The position numbers were made by a program, and so were the translations under genes. 64,000 nucleotides of DNA, from assembly GCA_020524525.2 (NCBI GenBank), contig CP129018.1, positions 930,001-994,000 on the forward strand, given 5' to 3'. The notes beneath the pieces were generated by a model that saw nothing but the letters and a program-made list of their open reading frames with translations, ran no database searches and had not been told where the DNA came from. Numbering within the stretch: the first letter of the stretch is position 1; every line of letters begins with the position of its first letter. This document shows, piece after piece, positions 26,979 through 36,202 of the stretch. Origin of the DNA: Bacillus tianshenii. Lineage in GTDB: Bacteria > Bacillota > Bacilli > Bacillales > Bacillaceae_N.

Positions 26979-27719
26979 ATGAGATTAGAAGGAAAAGTAG
27001 CGATTATTACAGGGGGCGGACAAGGGATTGGTGAAGCAACAGCAAAGAAATTCATAGCTGAAGGAGCAAAGGTCGTTGTCGTTGATATTAACGAAGAAAA
27101 TATAAATCGCACGGTAGAAGCGCTTCAAGCACAAGGCGGAGAAGCTGAAGGAATGGTTGTTGATGTGACAAATGGCGAGCAGGTTGACCGAATGGTGCAA
27201 AAGACCGTCGAGAAATATGGAAAGCTTGATATCGTCGTCAACAATGCAGGCATTACAGCTGATGGCACATTAGTGAAACTATCTGAAGAGCAGTGGGATA
27301 ATGTTATTAATGTAAACTTAAAAGGTGTTTACCTTGTTGGACAAGCTGCCGCGAAACAAATGAAAGCACAAAACAACGGCGTGATTCTAAATGCATCAAG
27401 TGTTGTCGGTTTGTATGGAAACTTTGGGCAAACGAACTATGCCGCAACAAAATGGGGCGTGATCGGAATGACGAAAACATGGGCGAAAGAGCTCGGTAAA
27501 AATGGCATCCGTGCAAACGCTGTCGCTCCAGGCTTCATCCAAACACCGATGACAGAGCAGATGCCTGAGAAGGTACTAGATATGATGAAAGGAAAGTCGC
27601 CGCTTGGTCAGTTAGGACAACCAGAAGATATTGCGAACGCCTATGCCTTCCTTGCTTCAGATGAAGCACGTTTTATTACAGGGACAGTATTAAGTGTAGA
27701 TGGTGGGGTTGTCATCTAA
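26979..27719 (+). CDS. short-chain dehydrogenase (3-hydroxybutyrate dehydrogenase / acetoacetyl-CoA reductase type)
   Basis: The 246-residue enzyme is a classical SDR. The dinucleotide-binding TGGGQGIG is at residues 11-18, VVNNAG is near 85, the Ser is in NASSVVG (about 139) and YAATK (Tyr about 152) holds the catalytic Tyr and Lys. It ends like FabG/PhaB proteins (FITGTVLSVDGG). In this operon it most likely oxidises 3-hydroxybutyrate to acetoacetate, but FabG-like or PhaB-like activity cannot be ruled out. The ATG at 26979 is best placed for AAGGGGG; the ATG at 26973 is too close. A strong terminator follows. Confidence 0.88.
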   Translation: MRLEGKVAIITGGGQGIGEATAKKFIAEGAKVVVVDINEENINRTVEALQAQGGEAEGMVVDVTNGEQVDRMVQKTVEKYGKLDIVVNNAGITADGTLVKLSEEQWDNVINVNLKGVYLVGQAAAKQMKAQNNGVILNASSVVGLYGNFGQTNYAATKWGVIGMTKTWAKELGKNGIRANAVAPGFIQTPMTEQMPEKVLDMMKGKSPLGQLGQPEDIANAYAFLASDEARFITGTVLSVDGGVVI

Positions 27720-27727
27720 TTCTAAAG

Positions 27728-27763
27728 ACGTGGAGTGTCTGCAACGGACACTTCACGTTTTTT
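27728..27763 (+). terminator. terminator of the hydroxybutyrate operon
   Basis: ACGTGGAGTGTC pairs with GGACACTTCACGT (one mismatch), followed by TTTTTT. Confidence 0.85.
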
Positions 27764-27795
27764 GTCGTTAACAGGAATTACCGTAAACAGATGTT

Positions 27796-27824
27796 TTGAA
27801 TTTTAATAGGAGTTGCGTTATAGT
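27796..27824 (+). promoter_or_regulatory. candidate sigma-A promoter of the MFS gene
   Basis: TTGAAT, 17 bases, TATAGT lies about 50 bases upstream of the start codon. Confidence 0.5.
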
Positions 27825-27874
27825 GGCGTAAGTTCATAAGAGGAGGCATACATCTTAAAGGAAGTGAAACAACT

Positions 27875-29101
27875 ATGCAGCAATGGAAACGTAATTTATG
27901 GATTTTGTTTGCTTGTCAGTTCCTCGTTTTAAGTGCAATGACAATGATTTTGCCGTTCATGCCCTTGTATCTGCAAGAGCTCGGGATGACGGATATGGAT
28001 AAGGTTAGTTTGTGGTCTGGTTTGATATTCGGAGCAAGCTTCTTTACCGCTTTTCTTTTCTCGCCATTTTGGGGAAGGCTTGCGGATAAATATGGACGGA
28101 AAGTGATGATTCTGCGCTCAGGCTTTGGTATGAGTGTCACCATCATTTTATTAGGCTTTGCTACAGGTCCTGTTCAGCTACTATTGCTTCGGTTATTAAA
28201 CGGGGTCGTAAGCGGCTTTATCCCAGCATCGATTGGTCTTGTCGCAACAAATACACCGAAAGAACATACAGGCTACGCGCTCGGTACCTTACAGTCAGGC
28301 GCAGTTGCCGGCAGTATCATCGGACCACTGTTCGGCGGGGCGATGGCTGAAGCATTTGGCTTTCGGATGATTTTTAACATTACAGGTATTTGTGTATTAG
28401 TTGCCGCAACAGTGGTGCTGTTATTTGTAAAAGAAATTGAAAAACCAACAGGCGACGTGCCAAAAAGTAACGCATTGAAAGATTTCAAACGTGTAACCGT
28501 TCATAAGCCGATGATTGCTTTATTCTTTGCGGCGTTTCTTATTCAGCTTGCCATGCTTGGAGTCAATCCGATGATTCCGTTGTTTGTACAAGAGCTTGCG
28601 TCTGGTGAGAATATCGCCTTTTTAGCAGGAGCGGCTACAGCAGTAATGGGCTTTGCGAACATGATGGCCTCTCCGCAGCTCGGTAAGCTGGCAGACCGGA
28701 CAAACAGGCAGAAGGTGCTATTTTTCTCCTTAAGCGGTGCAGCCATCGCATCTATTCCGGTTGCATTTGTTTCTGACTTATGGCAATTGTTTGTTCTGCG
28801 TTTTATGATCGGGCTGTTTGCTGGCGGACTTCTACCGACAGTTAATTCGATTATTAAACAATTGTCACCGCAAGGGATGGAAAGCAGGACGTACGGATTT
28901 TCAAACAGCTTTGTTTATCTAGGAAATATGCTTGGCCCTATTCTAGCAGGTTGGCTGTCTGCTGGAATTGGTATTCGCGGTGTGTTCGTATTTTCTGCGA
29001 TTATATTTTTCGTCAATATTGTGCTAGTCAAATTTTATATTATGCCAATCATGGAAGGGCGCCAACCGAATGTGGGAGGCCGCTTTGTGAAATCAAGTTA
29101 G
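27875..29101 (+). CDS. MFS transporter, multidrug-efflux type
   Basis: The 408-residue protein has twelve membrane helices and the MFS motif A (GRLADKYGRKVM, about residues 68-79). A repeat of it follows in the second half (GKLADRTNRQKVL). The antiporter motif C-like stretch (SGAVAGSIIGPLFGG) is in helix 5, which suggests drug/H+ antiport as in MdtG-like exporters. It stands alone, with its own promoter and terminator, and no regulator lies beside it. The substrate is unknown. Confidence 0.85.
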   Translation: MQQWKRNLWILFACQFLVLSAMTMILPFMPLYLQELGMTDMDKVSLWSGLIFGASFFTAFLFSPFWGRLADKYGRKVMILRSGFGMSVTIILLGFATGPVQLLLLRLLNGVVSGFIPASIGLVATNTPKEHTGYALGTLQSGAVAGSIIGPLFGGAMAEAFGFRMIFNITGICVLVAATVVLLFVKEIEKPTGDVPKSNALKDFKRVTVHKPMIALFFAAFLIQLAMLGVNPMIPLFVQELASGENIAFLAGAATAVMGFANMMASPQLGKLADRTNRQKVLFFSLSGAAIASIPVAFVSDLWQLFVLRFMIGLFAGGLLPTVNSIIKQLSPQGMESRTYGFSNSFVYLGNMLGPILAGWLSAGIGIRGVFVFSAIIFFVNIVLVKFYIMPIMEGRQPNVGGRFVKSS

Positions 29102-29153
29102 AAAAACACCATGACCCACTCATTCATGCGAAAGGGGGTCATGGTGTTTTTTT
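29102..29153. terminator. terminator shared by the MFS gene and the convergent gene
   Basis: AAAACACCATGACC pairs with GGTCATGGTGTTTT around a 20-base loop, followed by T residues. Confidence 0.8.
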
Positions 29154-29155
29154 GT

Positions 29156-29545
29156 TTATTGCAAGGGTGCGATATAGTGGTTCATACGAAGAATGCCGAT
29201 TAGATGGCTGTAGTAGAGGGCGACCTCTCCGAATGTTGTGGAAGGCTGTACGTCCAGCTCGATAACTTTTTTGCCGATTTCTTCTGCTGTTTGTTGGAAT
29301 AAGTCAAAGCGTTGATTTGGCTTAAAGTGTGGATTAGGGATTCCTTCACGACATATGTAAATGGGCTGAAAATCGCCTGGTGTTGTCGGTTCTAATACAA
29401 CGGCAAGCGATGCGACCTGTTGTTCATTTTTCGTTGAGTAATATGCCATCATATGTTTCACACGATGACGGTTGTTTCGTGCCACTTCAAGCAGCTCATA
29501 AAGGTCAGAATAACCTTCACCTAGCTCAATAAAACGTTGAATCAT
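29156..29545 (-). CDS. uncharacterised conserved-looking protein
   Basis: I do not recognise this 129-residue soluble protein with confidence. It begins MIQRFIELGEGYSDLYELLEVARNNRHRVKHMM, has a beta-like middle (ASLAVVLEPTTPGDFQPIYICREGIP) and ends in a helix ending YYSHLIGILRMNHYIAPLQ. There is no signal peptide or membrane helix. A good RBS (GAGGAGGGAAG) lies before the ATG. It is convergent with the MFS gene and divergent from the stalk-domain gene. Confidence 0.72.
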   Translation of the reverse strand: MIQRFIELGEGYSDLYELLEVARNNRHRVKHMMAYYSTKNEQQVASLAVVLEPTTPGDFQPIYICREGIPNPHFKPNQRFDLFQQTAEEIGKKVIELDVQPSTTFGEVALYYSHLIGILRMNHYIAPLQ

Positions 29546-29741
29546 GTTCTTCCCTCCTCAGTTTGCTCCGATCATACTTTAGCACGGTCTGTTACAAAAA
29601 AGAAGAGGAAGTATAAAAGAAGACAGCTTTTGTCCGATAAGAAAAATAGAAATTTTTATAAAATGTTACGAAAATCTATATGTCAAAGCATGAATTATTT
29701 GGTATGTTTAATATATAAAATTTCGATAAGGGGTATTTGCG

Positions 29742-31181
29742 ATGTTTAAACGGGTATTGGGTGTACTGTTGTTGTTTACGTTTTTAATCGCAGGACTTGT
29801 CGGGTATCAATGGATCGTATATCAAAGAGGAGAGTCAGCAGAAGCAAAAGAGCAGACAATACCTTTACGATATGAGCTCTCAATCCTGCATAATAAAAGT
29901 GGCTTGAAAGTAGAGCAGACCATTCGAAATATAGAGCAGCAACAGTTTCTCGTGCAGCTGCCAGAAGGTATTTCTGATGTCTCCTGTTCGTATGATAGTA
30001 AGAGTGAATGTGACTGGACAGACAGTGACAAAGGAAAACGACTAAATGTTCAAGGTGCACCAAAGGTAACCTTTACGTATACATTGCCGCTTGCGCCCGG
30101 CGCTGTGAACCAATGGTTTGAAAAGTGGTACGTACAATTTTTAAATAATGAATTAAAGCCATATGTTGCTGATATGAGTGTAACAGTGAGTGAAGAGTTG
30201 AATAAGTCAACCGTTTGGGCAGCAGGGGCTGTCAATAAAGCGGATGTGAAACGGGATTATTTACGTTTCTATGCGTGGGAGAAAGAAAATGCAACTGAAT
30301 TTCCGCTCTATATGTCAAACGAGCAGCTTGCAAAGTCTTCAAAAGGAAAGGTGCTTACCTATACATCACCGAACGCAGCCTTTCATGCGAACGGCAAGTG
30401 GGTCGAAAACTTACCTGAACAAACAGGGCTTACTCTCGTAACGACAACACAAAGTACGACACATTTGTCTCCGCTTCTTGCCGTGCTTCCGGCGGAAACA
30501 GCACAAATGGATGCTGATGAGAAAATGGCTTACGCTTATTTCCTTGAGGCGAAGCGGCCTTCTAATGAAGGAATTCGCTGGATTTGGGATGCTTTTCCTT
30601 CGCTTGCTTTTAACAAGAACGTAGCAGACGGAAAAGCCCGAGAGATGGTTGAAGAGTTATTAGGACAGTTGAATAAACAAGAGAAAAAAGCATTTGCGCA
30701 ATGGTTATATGCGAAATCATCTGAAAAAGTATCTGTCAAAGATTTAGATGAAGCGCTCAGTCATGTAACAGAAAAAGAGACAAAGTTCTTTAGCAGCAAT
30801 GCAGAAGCGACTGAACCTCTACAGCCGTTGTATTTTGTGGAAGAACGGGATGTCTATTATAAAGGCAAAAAGATTAGCCAAAACTGGAAACCGATCTATC
30901 AAAAAGGCGGGTTATATTTACCTCTTGTCGATGTCGTTGAAAAAGCAGGCTTTGAAGTAACGGAACTTGAAGGAGAAGATACGTATATCGTCCAAAAAGG
31001 CGGCAACACGTGGCGTCTCTTCTTAAAAGAAAGCTATTTTATTTTTAACCAAGAGGATTACGGTTTAACCTCTAAGCCGCTTGAAAAAGTAAATGGTCGT
31101 GTCTATATGTCTGAAAAATGGTTTGAACAGCTTTTACGCGTTGAAATTATCAAACGTGATGATGGAATACACTTAAAATAA
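29742..31181 (+). CDS. membrane-anchored stalk-domain protein
   Basis: This 479-residue protein has one N-terminal membrane helix (residues 4-26) and a large extracytoplasmic part. The first 350 residues look like a beta domain followed by a helical one (NIEQQQFLVQLPEGISDVSC; MVEELLGQLNKQEKKAFAQWL). The last 110 residues read YVDVVEKAGFEV-like and VNGRVYMSEKWFEQLLRVEI, the 'stalk' or copper amine oxidase N-terminal-like domain that recurs in Firmicute surface proteins. The function is unknown. It is followed by a terminator and then repeat locus 3. Confidence 0.75.
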   Translation: MFKRVLGVLLLFTFLIAGLVGYQWIVYQRGESAEAKEQTIPLRYELSILHNKSGLKVEQTIRNIEQQQFLVQLPEGISDVSCSYDSKSECDWTDSDKGKRLNVQGAPKVTFTYTLPLAPGAVNQWFEKWYVQFLNNELKPYVADMSVTVSEELNKSTVWAAGAVNKADVKRDYLRFYAWEKENATEFPLYMSNEQLAKSSKGKVLTYTSPNAAFHANGKWVENLPEQTGLTLVTTTQSTTHLSPLLAVLPAETAQMDADEKMAYAYFLEAKRPSNEGIRWIWDAFPSLAFNKNVADGKAREMVEELLGQLNKQEKKAFAQWLYAKSSEKVSVKDLDEALSHVTEKETKFFSSNAEATEPLQPLYFVEERDVYYKGKKISQNWKPIYQKGGLYLPLVDVVEKAGFEVTELEGEDTYIVQKGGNTWRLFLKESYFIFNQEDYGLTSKPLEKVNGRVYMSEKWFEQLLRVEIIKRDDGIHLK

Positions 31182-31188
31182 TTCGCAG

Positions 31189-31217
31189 CACCCGCATTTT
31201 TTGCGGGTGTTTTTTTG
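31189..31217 (+). terminator. terminator of the stalk-domain gene
   Basis: CACCCGCA-tttttt-TGCGGGTG is followed by a run of T residues. Confidence 0.88.
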
Positions 31218-31252
31218 CATTTTTGGGAATTTTTTTAAGGGGATTGAGATGG

Positions 31253-31471
31253 TTTTAGCAATCGGACAGCCTAAACGCTTCCGACGCACAGGATGTGCTA
31301 GTGCAGGCGTTGTCACAGGACGTGACGTACTTAGCCAGCGTTCCCCTTGGGATCTAGCTGCGGCGGCTAGGGGCTCGAGGTCATAAGTCAGCCTGCTATG
31401 GGAACAAAAGGCGGTTCCCTCCGCATTCAGCCTTATGCTTGTCGCCCCTGGTCAAGCCGCCTCCGCTTTTC
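31253..31471 (-). repeat. repeat locus 3: 123-bp unit + two-hairpin module (reverse orientation)
   Basis: Read on the minus strand, a 123-bp unit starts at 31471 (GAAAAGCGGAGGCGG) and ends near 31349. It resembles unit 3 of the 17-kb array (GGGGCGACAAGCATAAG, CAGGCTGACTTATGAC). The two-hairpin module follows (31282-31345; plus-strand hairpins GCACA-gga-TGTGC 31286-31298 and GTCAC-aggac-GTGAC 31312-31326). It then joins an internal part of a type-2 unit (GCGTTTAGGCTGTCCGATTGCT). The orientation is opposite to locus 2, at the other side of the accessory block. Confidence 0.82.
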
Positions 31472-31852
31472 GGGCATAAAAAAAGACCCTGCAGTTTTTT
31501 CTGCAAGGTTCCTTCTATGCTTCTCTATGTTTATCACAAAGAGAAGGAAGGCAAAGGGAGAGGAGAAACCGGAGGAAGAACTTATGGGGAAACGTAAGTC
31601 TTCTCCGCGGTTGGCAACAACACCTTAATGATGTTGTTACGTTCATTATTGCCTTTTCTGTTTTGTTTATACCTTTGTTGATTATTTTTTTCTGCTTTTA
31701 TTCGACGTGGTTATGAATAGGGGTGTCGAAAAGGGTAGAGGGAAATCAACAATTGTAGTTGAAACCGTTTTTATGGTAGGATTAATGGCGTAAATTGCTT
31801 CGAAAAAAGCAATCAGCATTCATTTGTACATAGAACAAAGTGAGGGTAAACC
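31472..31852. other. gap between repeat locus 3 and rsmD
   Basis: This 380-bp gap holds a terminator-like hairpin that would act on the minus strand (CCTGCAG / CTGCA-AGG at 31488-31508, A-rich on the left), although no minus-strand gene is seen. It also holds a 14-codon frame (31584-31628, encoding MGKRKSSPRLATTP) with GGAGG 8 bases upstream. The end of that frame overlaps a small stem (AACAACA 31616-31622 / TGTTGTT 31632-31638). A possible rsmD promoter is TTGTAG-18-TAGGAT at 31753-31782. None of these is strong. Confidence 0.35.
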
Positions 31853-32410
31853 ATGCGTGTAATTGCTGGAACGTTAAAAGGACGAAGTATTAAAGCGGTA
31901 CCTGGTACGTCTACAAGGCCGACGACAGATAAGGTAAAGGAAGCAATGTTTAATGTAATCGGTCCTTTTTTTGAGCGGGGGAGTGCGCTTGATTTATTTG
32001 CAGGCAGTGGTTCGCTTGGAATTGAGGCTTTGAGCCGCGGAATGGATGACGTTATTTTCGTTGACAGGCATCCGAAAGCAATCGAAACGATCCGAGAAAA
32101 TGTCAATGCATGTGGGTTAGAAGAGCAAGTCGAAGTCTACCGAAACGATGCCATGCGAGCACTGAAAGCAGTCATTAAGCGCGAGCTGACATTTTCGGTT
32201 ATTTTTCTTGATCCGCCGTATCAAAAAGTAAAGCTAAAACCATTTATCGACCAGATTGTTGAAGCAAACCTCGTTGAAGTAGGAGGCTATTTAGTGACAG
32301 AACATGCAGCAGAAAAAGAGCTGGTCGAACAAATTGCGAATTTTGAGCGCATTAAGCACGAAGACTACAATAAAACAACGGCAATTTCCATTTATCAACG
32401 TGTGGAGTGA
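31853..32410 (+). CDS. rsmD: 16S rRNA (guanine966-N2)-methyltransferase
   Basis: The 185-residue S-adenosylmethionine-dependent enzyme methylates G966 of 16S rRNA (E. coli numbering). It shows the Rossmann motif DLFAGSGSLGIEALSRG (about residues 46-62) and the N-methyltransferase motif FLDPPYQK (about 119-126). The N-terminus MRVIAGTLKGRSIKAVPG is typical. It corresponds to ylbH and is followed 28 bases later by coaD, as in B. subtilis. Confidence 0.95.
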   Translation: MRVIAGTLKGRSIKAVPGTSTRPTTDKVKEAMFNVIGPFFERGSALDLFAGSGSLGIEALSRGMDDVIFVDRHPKAIETIRENVNACGLEEQVEVYRNDAMRALKAVIKRELTFSVIFLDPPYQKVKLKPFIDQIVEANLVEVGGYLVTEHAAEKELVEQIANFERIKHEDYNKTTAISIYQRVE

Positions 32411-32426
32411 GTGAAAGGTCATTTAG

Positions 32427-32924
<498 letters not shown>

Positions 32925-32930
32925 ATAGAA

Positions 32931-32966
32931 AAGCCATCCAAACGTTGCATTCGTTGGATGGCTTTA
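32931..32966. terminator. bidirectional terminator between coaD and ylbJ
   Basis: AAGCCATCCA-ACG pairs with CGT-TGGATGGCTT. The ylbJ stop codon lies in its right edge. Confidence 0.85.
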
Positions 32967-34190
32967 ACTGTTTCGTTTATAAATGCTTGAAGCATAAAGG
33001 ATGACGTATACATAGAGGCTTAAAAGTGTAAAAAGTGCTCCGTATTGTAAAAGGAGCGCCCATGATTCAGAAAAAAAGTCAGCTGAAACACTTGAATTAA
33101 AGACAGGAATATCGTTTGTACGCCGTTCAAATGTATGCATTTGGACATAGAGCGGTTCAAATAAATAGACTGTTATGACAGCGGAAAAGAATCCTTGCAA
33201 GACTCTTGCGATAAAAAAAGGCCGAAAACGAATGTTTGTTTCAGCGAGAATGCTTGCGACTTGTGCTTGTACAGATAAGCCGCTGAACCCGAGAATAAAG
33301 CTTGTAATCGCTGCTTGCTGCAAAAGAGGGGCAAGCTCTGTTTGACTTGTCATTTGACTTCCGAGTGTAATTTCAAATAATCCAGCAATAAGCGGCACAG
33401 ACAAGTCGGTGGAAACGGAAAATACGCTTAAAAATGACGCAATGATAGTGGCGATAGCTTCTGTTACACCAGCGACATGAAGCATTTTATTAACGACTGA
33501 AAATAATATAACAAAACCGCCGATCATTAATAAGGTATGTACAGAAGAGATGACTGCATCGCCTAGCAGCTTTCCAAATGGTCGGTTTTCCGTTGTTCTG
33601 GCGTGATGCATGCGCAGGAAGGCTTCTTTTAGAAAAAAAGACTTCTTCGTTCGTTGAGAGGAGGAGACTTCCGCTCTGCCGCCGTGAAAGCGCATGAGTA
33701 GGCCAACGCAAACATTCGCTGTGTAATGGGAAACAGCCAGCAATACGCCAAGCTTTGGATTATGAAAGAAACCGACCGCTACAGCACCGAAAATAAACAG
33801 TGGATTGGATGAATTTGTAAAGGAAGCAAGCCGTTCTGCTTCGACAGTCGTCAATTGTTTTTCCTGCCACAATCTGGCGGTTAATTTCGCGCCAGCAGGG
33901 AAGCCTGAGGCCATTCCCATTGCCCAGACGAATCCGCCTGTACCTGGCACGCGGAATAACGGACGCATAAGTGGTTCTAGTAAGACGCCGATAAAGTGAA
34001 CAACACCATAGCCGATTAATAACTCTGAGACGATAAAGAACGGCAGCAACGATGGGAAGACGACATCCCACCACATGCTTAAACCACGAATTGAGGCTTG
34101 AAAAGCATCTTGTGGATAGCAAATAAGTGATACAGCGAATAAAAGAAAAAGCATGGCAAGGAACAATGTTTTAAGCTTTGAAAGTGCCAA
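32964..34190 (-). CDS. ylbJ: sporulation integral membrane protein YlbJ
   Basis: The 408-residue protein, with about eight membrane helices, is YlbJ, which is needed for efficient spore formation in B. subtilis. It carries nucleoside-permease-like gate motifs (FVWAMGMASGFPAGAKLTARLWQ; FTNSSNPLFIFGAVAVGFF). I chose the TTG at 34190 because GGAGGG lies 6 bases before it; this gives 408 residues, the same length as B. subtilis YlbJ. The frame stays open to an ATG at 34211 that overlaps the RBS. It diverges from ylbK. Confidence 0.9.
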   Translation of the reverse strand: MALSKLKTLFLAMLFLLFAVSLICYPQDAFQASIRGLSMWWDVVFPSLLPFFIVSELLIGYGVVHFIGVLLEPLMRPLFRVPGTGGFVWAMGMASGFPAGAKLTARLWQEKQLTTVEAERLASFTNSSNPLFIFGAVAVGFFHNPKLGVLLAVSHYTANVCVGLLMRFHGGRAEVSSSQRTKKSFFLKEAFLRMHHARTTENRPFGKLLGDAVISSVHTLLMIGGFVILFSVVNKMLHVAGVTEAIATIIASFLSVFSVSTDLSVPLIAGLFEITLGSQMTSQTELAPLLQQAAITSFILGFSGLSVQAQVASILAETNIRFRPFFIARVLQGFFSAVITVYLFEPLYVQMHTFERRTNDIPVFNSSVSADFFSESWALLLQYGALFTLLSLYVYVILYASSIYKRNS

Positions 34191-34341
34191 CACAAACCCT
34201 CCGAGCGTCATTAAGTAACGTTTCTATACTTGCATCCAGACTAGTGGTAAAATAAACCTTATGGTAATAGGCTTGTTCACTAACAAATATACGTACAATA
34301 ATAGAAATTAGACCAATTGATTCTTAGAGGGGGTGGGGGCT

Positions 34342-35136
34342 GTGCGGCCAAAAATTGGGTTAGCGCTCGGTTCAGGAGGTGCTAGAGGCTTTGCTCACCT
34401 AGGTGTATTGCGCGTACTGCAAGAAGAGGGGATTCCGATTGATGTGATCGCTGGAAGCAGTATGGGTTCGCTGATCGGAGCTTTTTATGGAGCAGGTCAT
34501 GATATGACAAGGCTTTATAAGCTTGCGACCGCGTTTCGTCGAAAATATTACCTTGATTTTACCGTGCCGAAAATGGGGTTTATTAGCGGCAATAGGGTGA
34601 AGGAGCTTATTAAGCTTTTCACGAAAGGAAAACGAATTGAAGAGCTTGATGTCGTGCTCGGAATCGTTGCGACGGATTTAAAAAAGGGAGAGAAAAAAGT
34701 ATTTACAGAAGGAAAGCTCCCAGAAGCAGTGCGAGCGAGCATTGCGATTCCAGGCATCTTTGTTCCCGAAAATATTGATGGCACATTATATGTTGATGGG
34801 GGCGTGATTGACCGCGTTCCTGTGCAAACAGCTCGTGATCTTGGGGCAGACTTCGTTATTGCGGTTGATGTCTCTCATGTGAAAGCAGAAGTAGAGATTA
34901 CCTCGATCTATGATGTCATTATGCAAAGCATTGATATTATGCAGGATGAGCTTGTCAGGAGTCGGGTCATGCACGCTGATATTATGCTCATACCTGATGT
35001 TTCGCAGTTTACGTCACGGGCTTTTACGAATCTAGAAGAAATTATTCGTATCGGTGAAGAAGAAGCAAGAAAACATCTTCCACAAATCAAACTCGCAATT
35101 GAATCTTGGAAAGGGGTCCAACATGAGAACTCGTAA
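34342..35136 (+). CDS. ylbK: patatin-like phospholipase family protein YlbK
   Basis: The 264-residue protein has the patatin/RssA hydrolase motifs: the oxyanion loop GSGGARG (residues 10-16), the nucleophile elbow GSSMG (about 40) and the Asp of the Ser-Asp dyad in DGGVIDRVP. It probably hydrolyses lipid acyl esters; the substrate is unknown. The GTG at 34342 fits GAGGGGGTG upstream; a GTG nine bases earlier is possible. It overlaps ylbL by 14 bases, so the two are coupled. Confidence 0.9.
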   Translation: MRPKIGLALGSGGARGFAHLGVLRVLQEEGIPIDVIAGSSMGSLIGAFYGAGHDMTRLYKLATAFRRKYYLDFTVPKMGFISGNRVKELIKLFTKGKRIEELDVVLGIVATDLKKGEKKVFTEGKLPEAVRASIAIPGIFVPENIDGTLYVDGGVIDRVPVQTARDLGADFVIAVDVSHVKAEVEITSIYDVIMQSIDIMQDELVRSRVMHADIMLIPDVSQFTSRAFTNLEEIIRIGEEEARKHLPQIKLAIESWKGVQHENS

Positions 35137-36160
35137 ACCTTTTTTAAGGACATTAATTTTCACCTTTATCCTAACGATTGTGTTAACAATGGTTCAGCTT
35201 CCCTATTACGTATCAACACCTGGTATGGCAAAAGAATTGTCCCCCATTATTAAAGTGGACGGGGGATTTGAGGAACAAGGGACATTCATGCTGACGACTG
35301 TAAGAATTGGTCAAGCAAATGTTCTGCAATATGCAGTAGCGCATTTTCGTGATTTTCATCATATCTATCCAGAAGACCAAATTAAACCACCTGGAGAATC
35401 GGATGAAGAGTATCATAAGCGTCAGCTTCATATGATGGACACATCAAAAGAAGCGGCTTCCTATATCGCTTACAAGCATGCAGGCAAAGAGGTCAAAGTG
35501 CAAGATGACGGCGTGTATGTCATGGCGGTGCTTGAGGGGATGCCTGCTGAAGGTAAGCTTGAGGCAGGAGATCGAGTAACAGCTGTTGACGGAAAGCCCG
35601 TGCAATCAGCCGAACAGCTCATTAAGTATGTCGAAGACTTGAAACCAGGTACACAAGTGAAGCTTGATGTAGAACGGGTCAAAGGCGGAGAAGAGCAAGT
35701 GACAATTGAGCTTGCAAAGTTCCCAGACAAGCCAGAAAAAGTTGGGGTCGGCATTAGTCTTGTTACAGACCGTGAAGTCATTGTAAAGCCTAATGTGAAA
35801 ATTGATACAGCTGAAATCGGTGGTCCATCCGCTGGGTTAATGTTTTCACTTGAAATCTATAATCAGCTGACTGAGCAGGACTTGACACACGGCTTGCGAG
35901 TGGCGGGAACAGGTACGATGAATTATGAAGGTCAAGTAGGCCCAATCGGCGGCATTGAACAAAAAATCGTTGCTGCAGACAAATCAGAAGCGGACATCTT
36001 CTTTGCACCAAACGAACAAGGCGCAAAAGGTTCAAACTACCAAAACGCCCTTAAAGCAGCCGAACAAATCCATACAGATATGAAAATTGTCCCTGTCGAC
36101 ACATTCGAAGATGCTGTTCAATACCTCGAAAACTTATCAAAAAAAGCAGAAGCGGCTTAA
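35123..36160 (+). CDS. ylbL: PDZ and Lon-like serine protease YlbL
   Basis: The 345-residue membrane-anchored protease has an N-terminal helix (residues 8-28), a PDZ domain (about 125-205, VYVMAVLEGMPAEGKLEAGDRVTAVDG) and a Lon-type proteolytic domain. The Ser nucleophile is in GGPSAG (about 236) and the Lys in EQKIVAA (about 281). B. subtilis YlbL helps end the DNA-damage checkpoint by degrading the division inhibitor YneA. The length agrees with the family. The ATG at 35123 has GGAAAGGGG upstream and overlaps the end of ylbK. Confidence 0.92.
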   Translation: MRTRKPFLRTLIFTFILTIVLTMVQLPYYVSTPGMAKELSPIIKVDGGFEEQGTFMLTTVRIGQANVLQYAVAHFRDFHHIYPEDQIKPPGESDEEYHKRQLHMMDTSKEAASYIAYKHAGKEVKVQDDGVYVMAVLEGMPAEGKLEAGDRVTAVDGKPVQSAEQLIKYVEDLKPGTQVKLDVERVKGGEEQVTIELAKFPDKPEKVGVGISLVTDREVIVKPNVKIDTAEIGGPSAGLMFSLEIYNQLTEQDLTHGLRVAGTGTMNYEGQVGPIGGIEQKIVAADKSEADIFFAPNEQGAKGSNYQNALKAAEQIHTDMKIVPVDTFEDAVQYLENLSKKAEAA

Positions 36161-36171
36161 TCGAGGACTAG

Positions 36172-36202
36172 AAAAGCTCCCTCAATTTGGGGAGCTTTTT
36201 CT
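36172..36202. terminator. bidirectional terminator between ylbL and tmcAL
   Basis: AAAAGCTCCC with GGGGAGCTTTTT forms a stem with a 6-7 base loop, between convergent stops. Confidence 0.85.
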
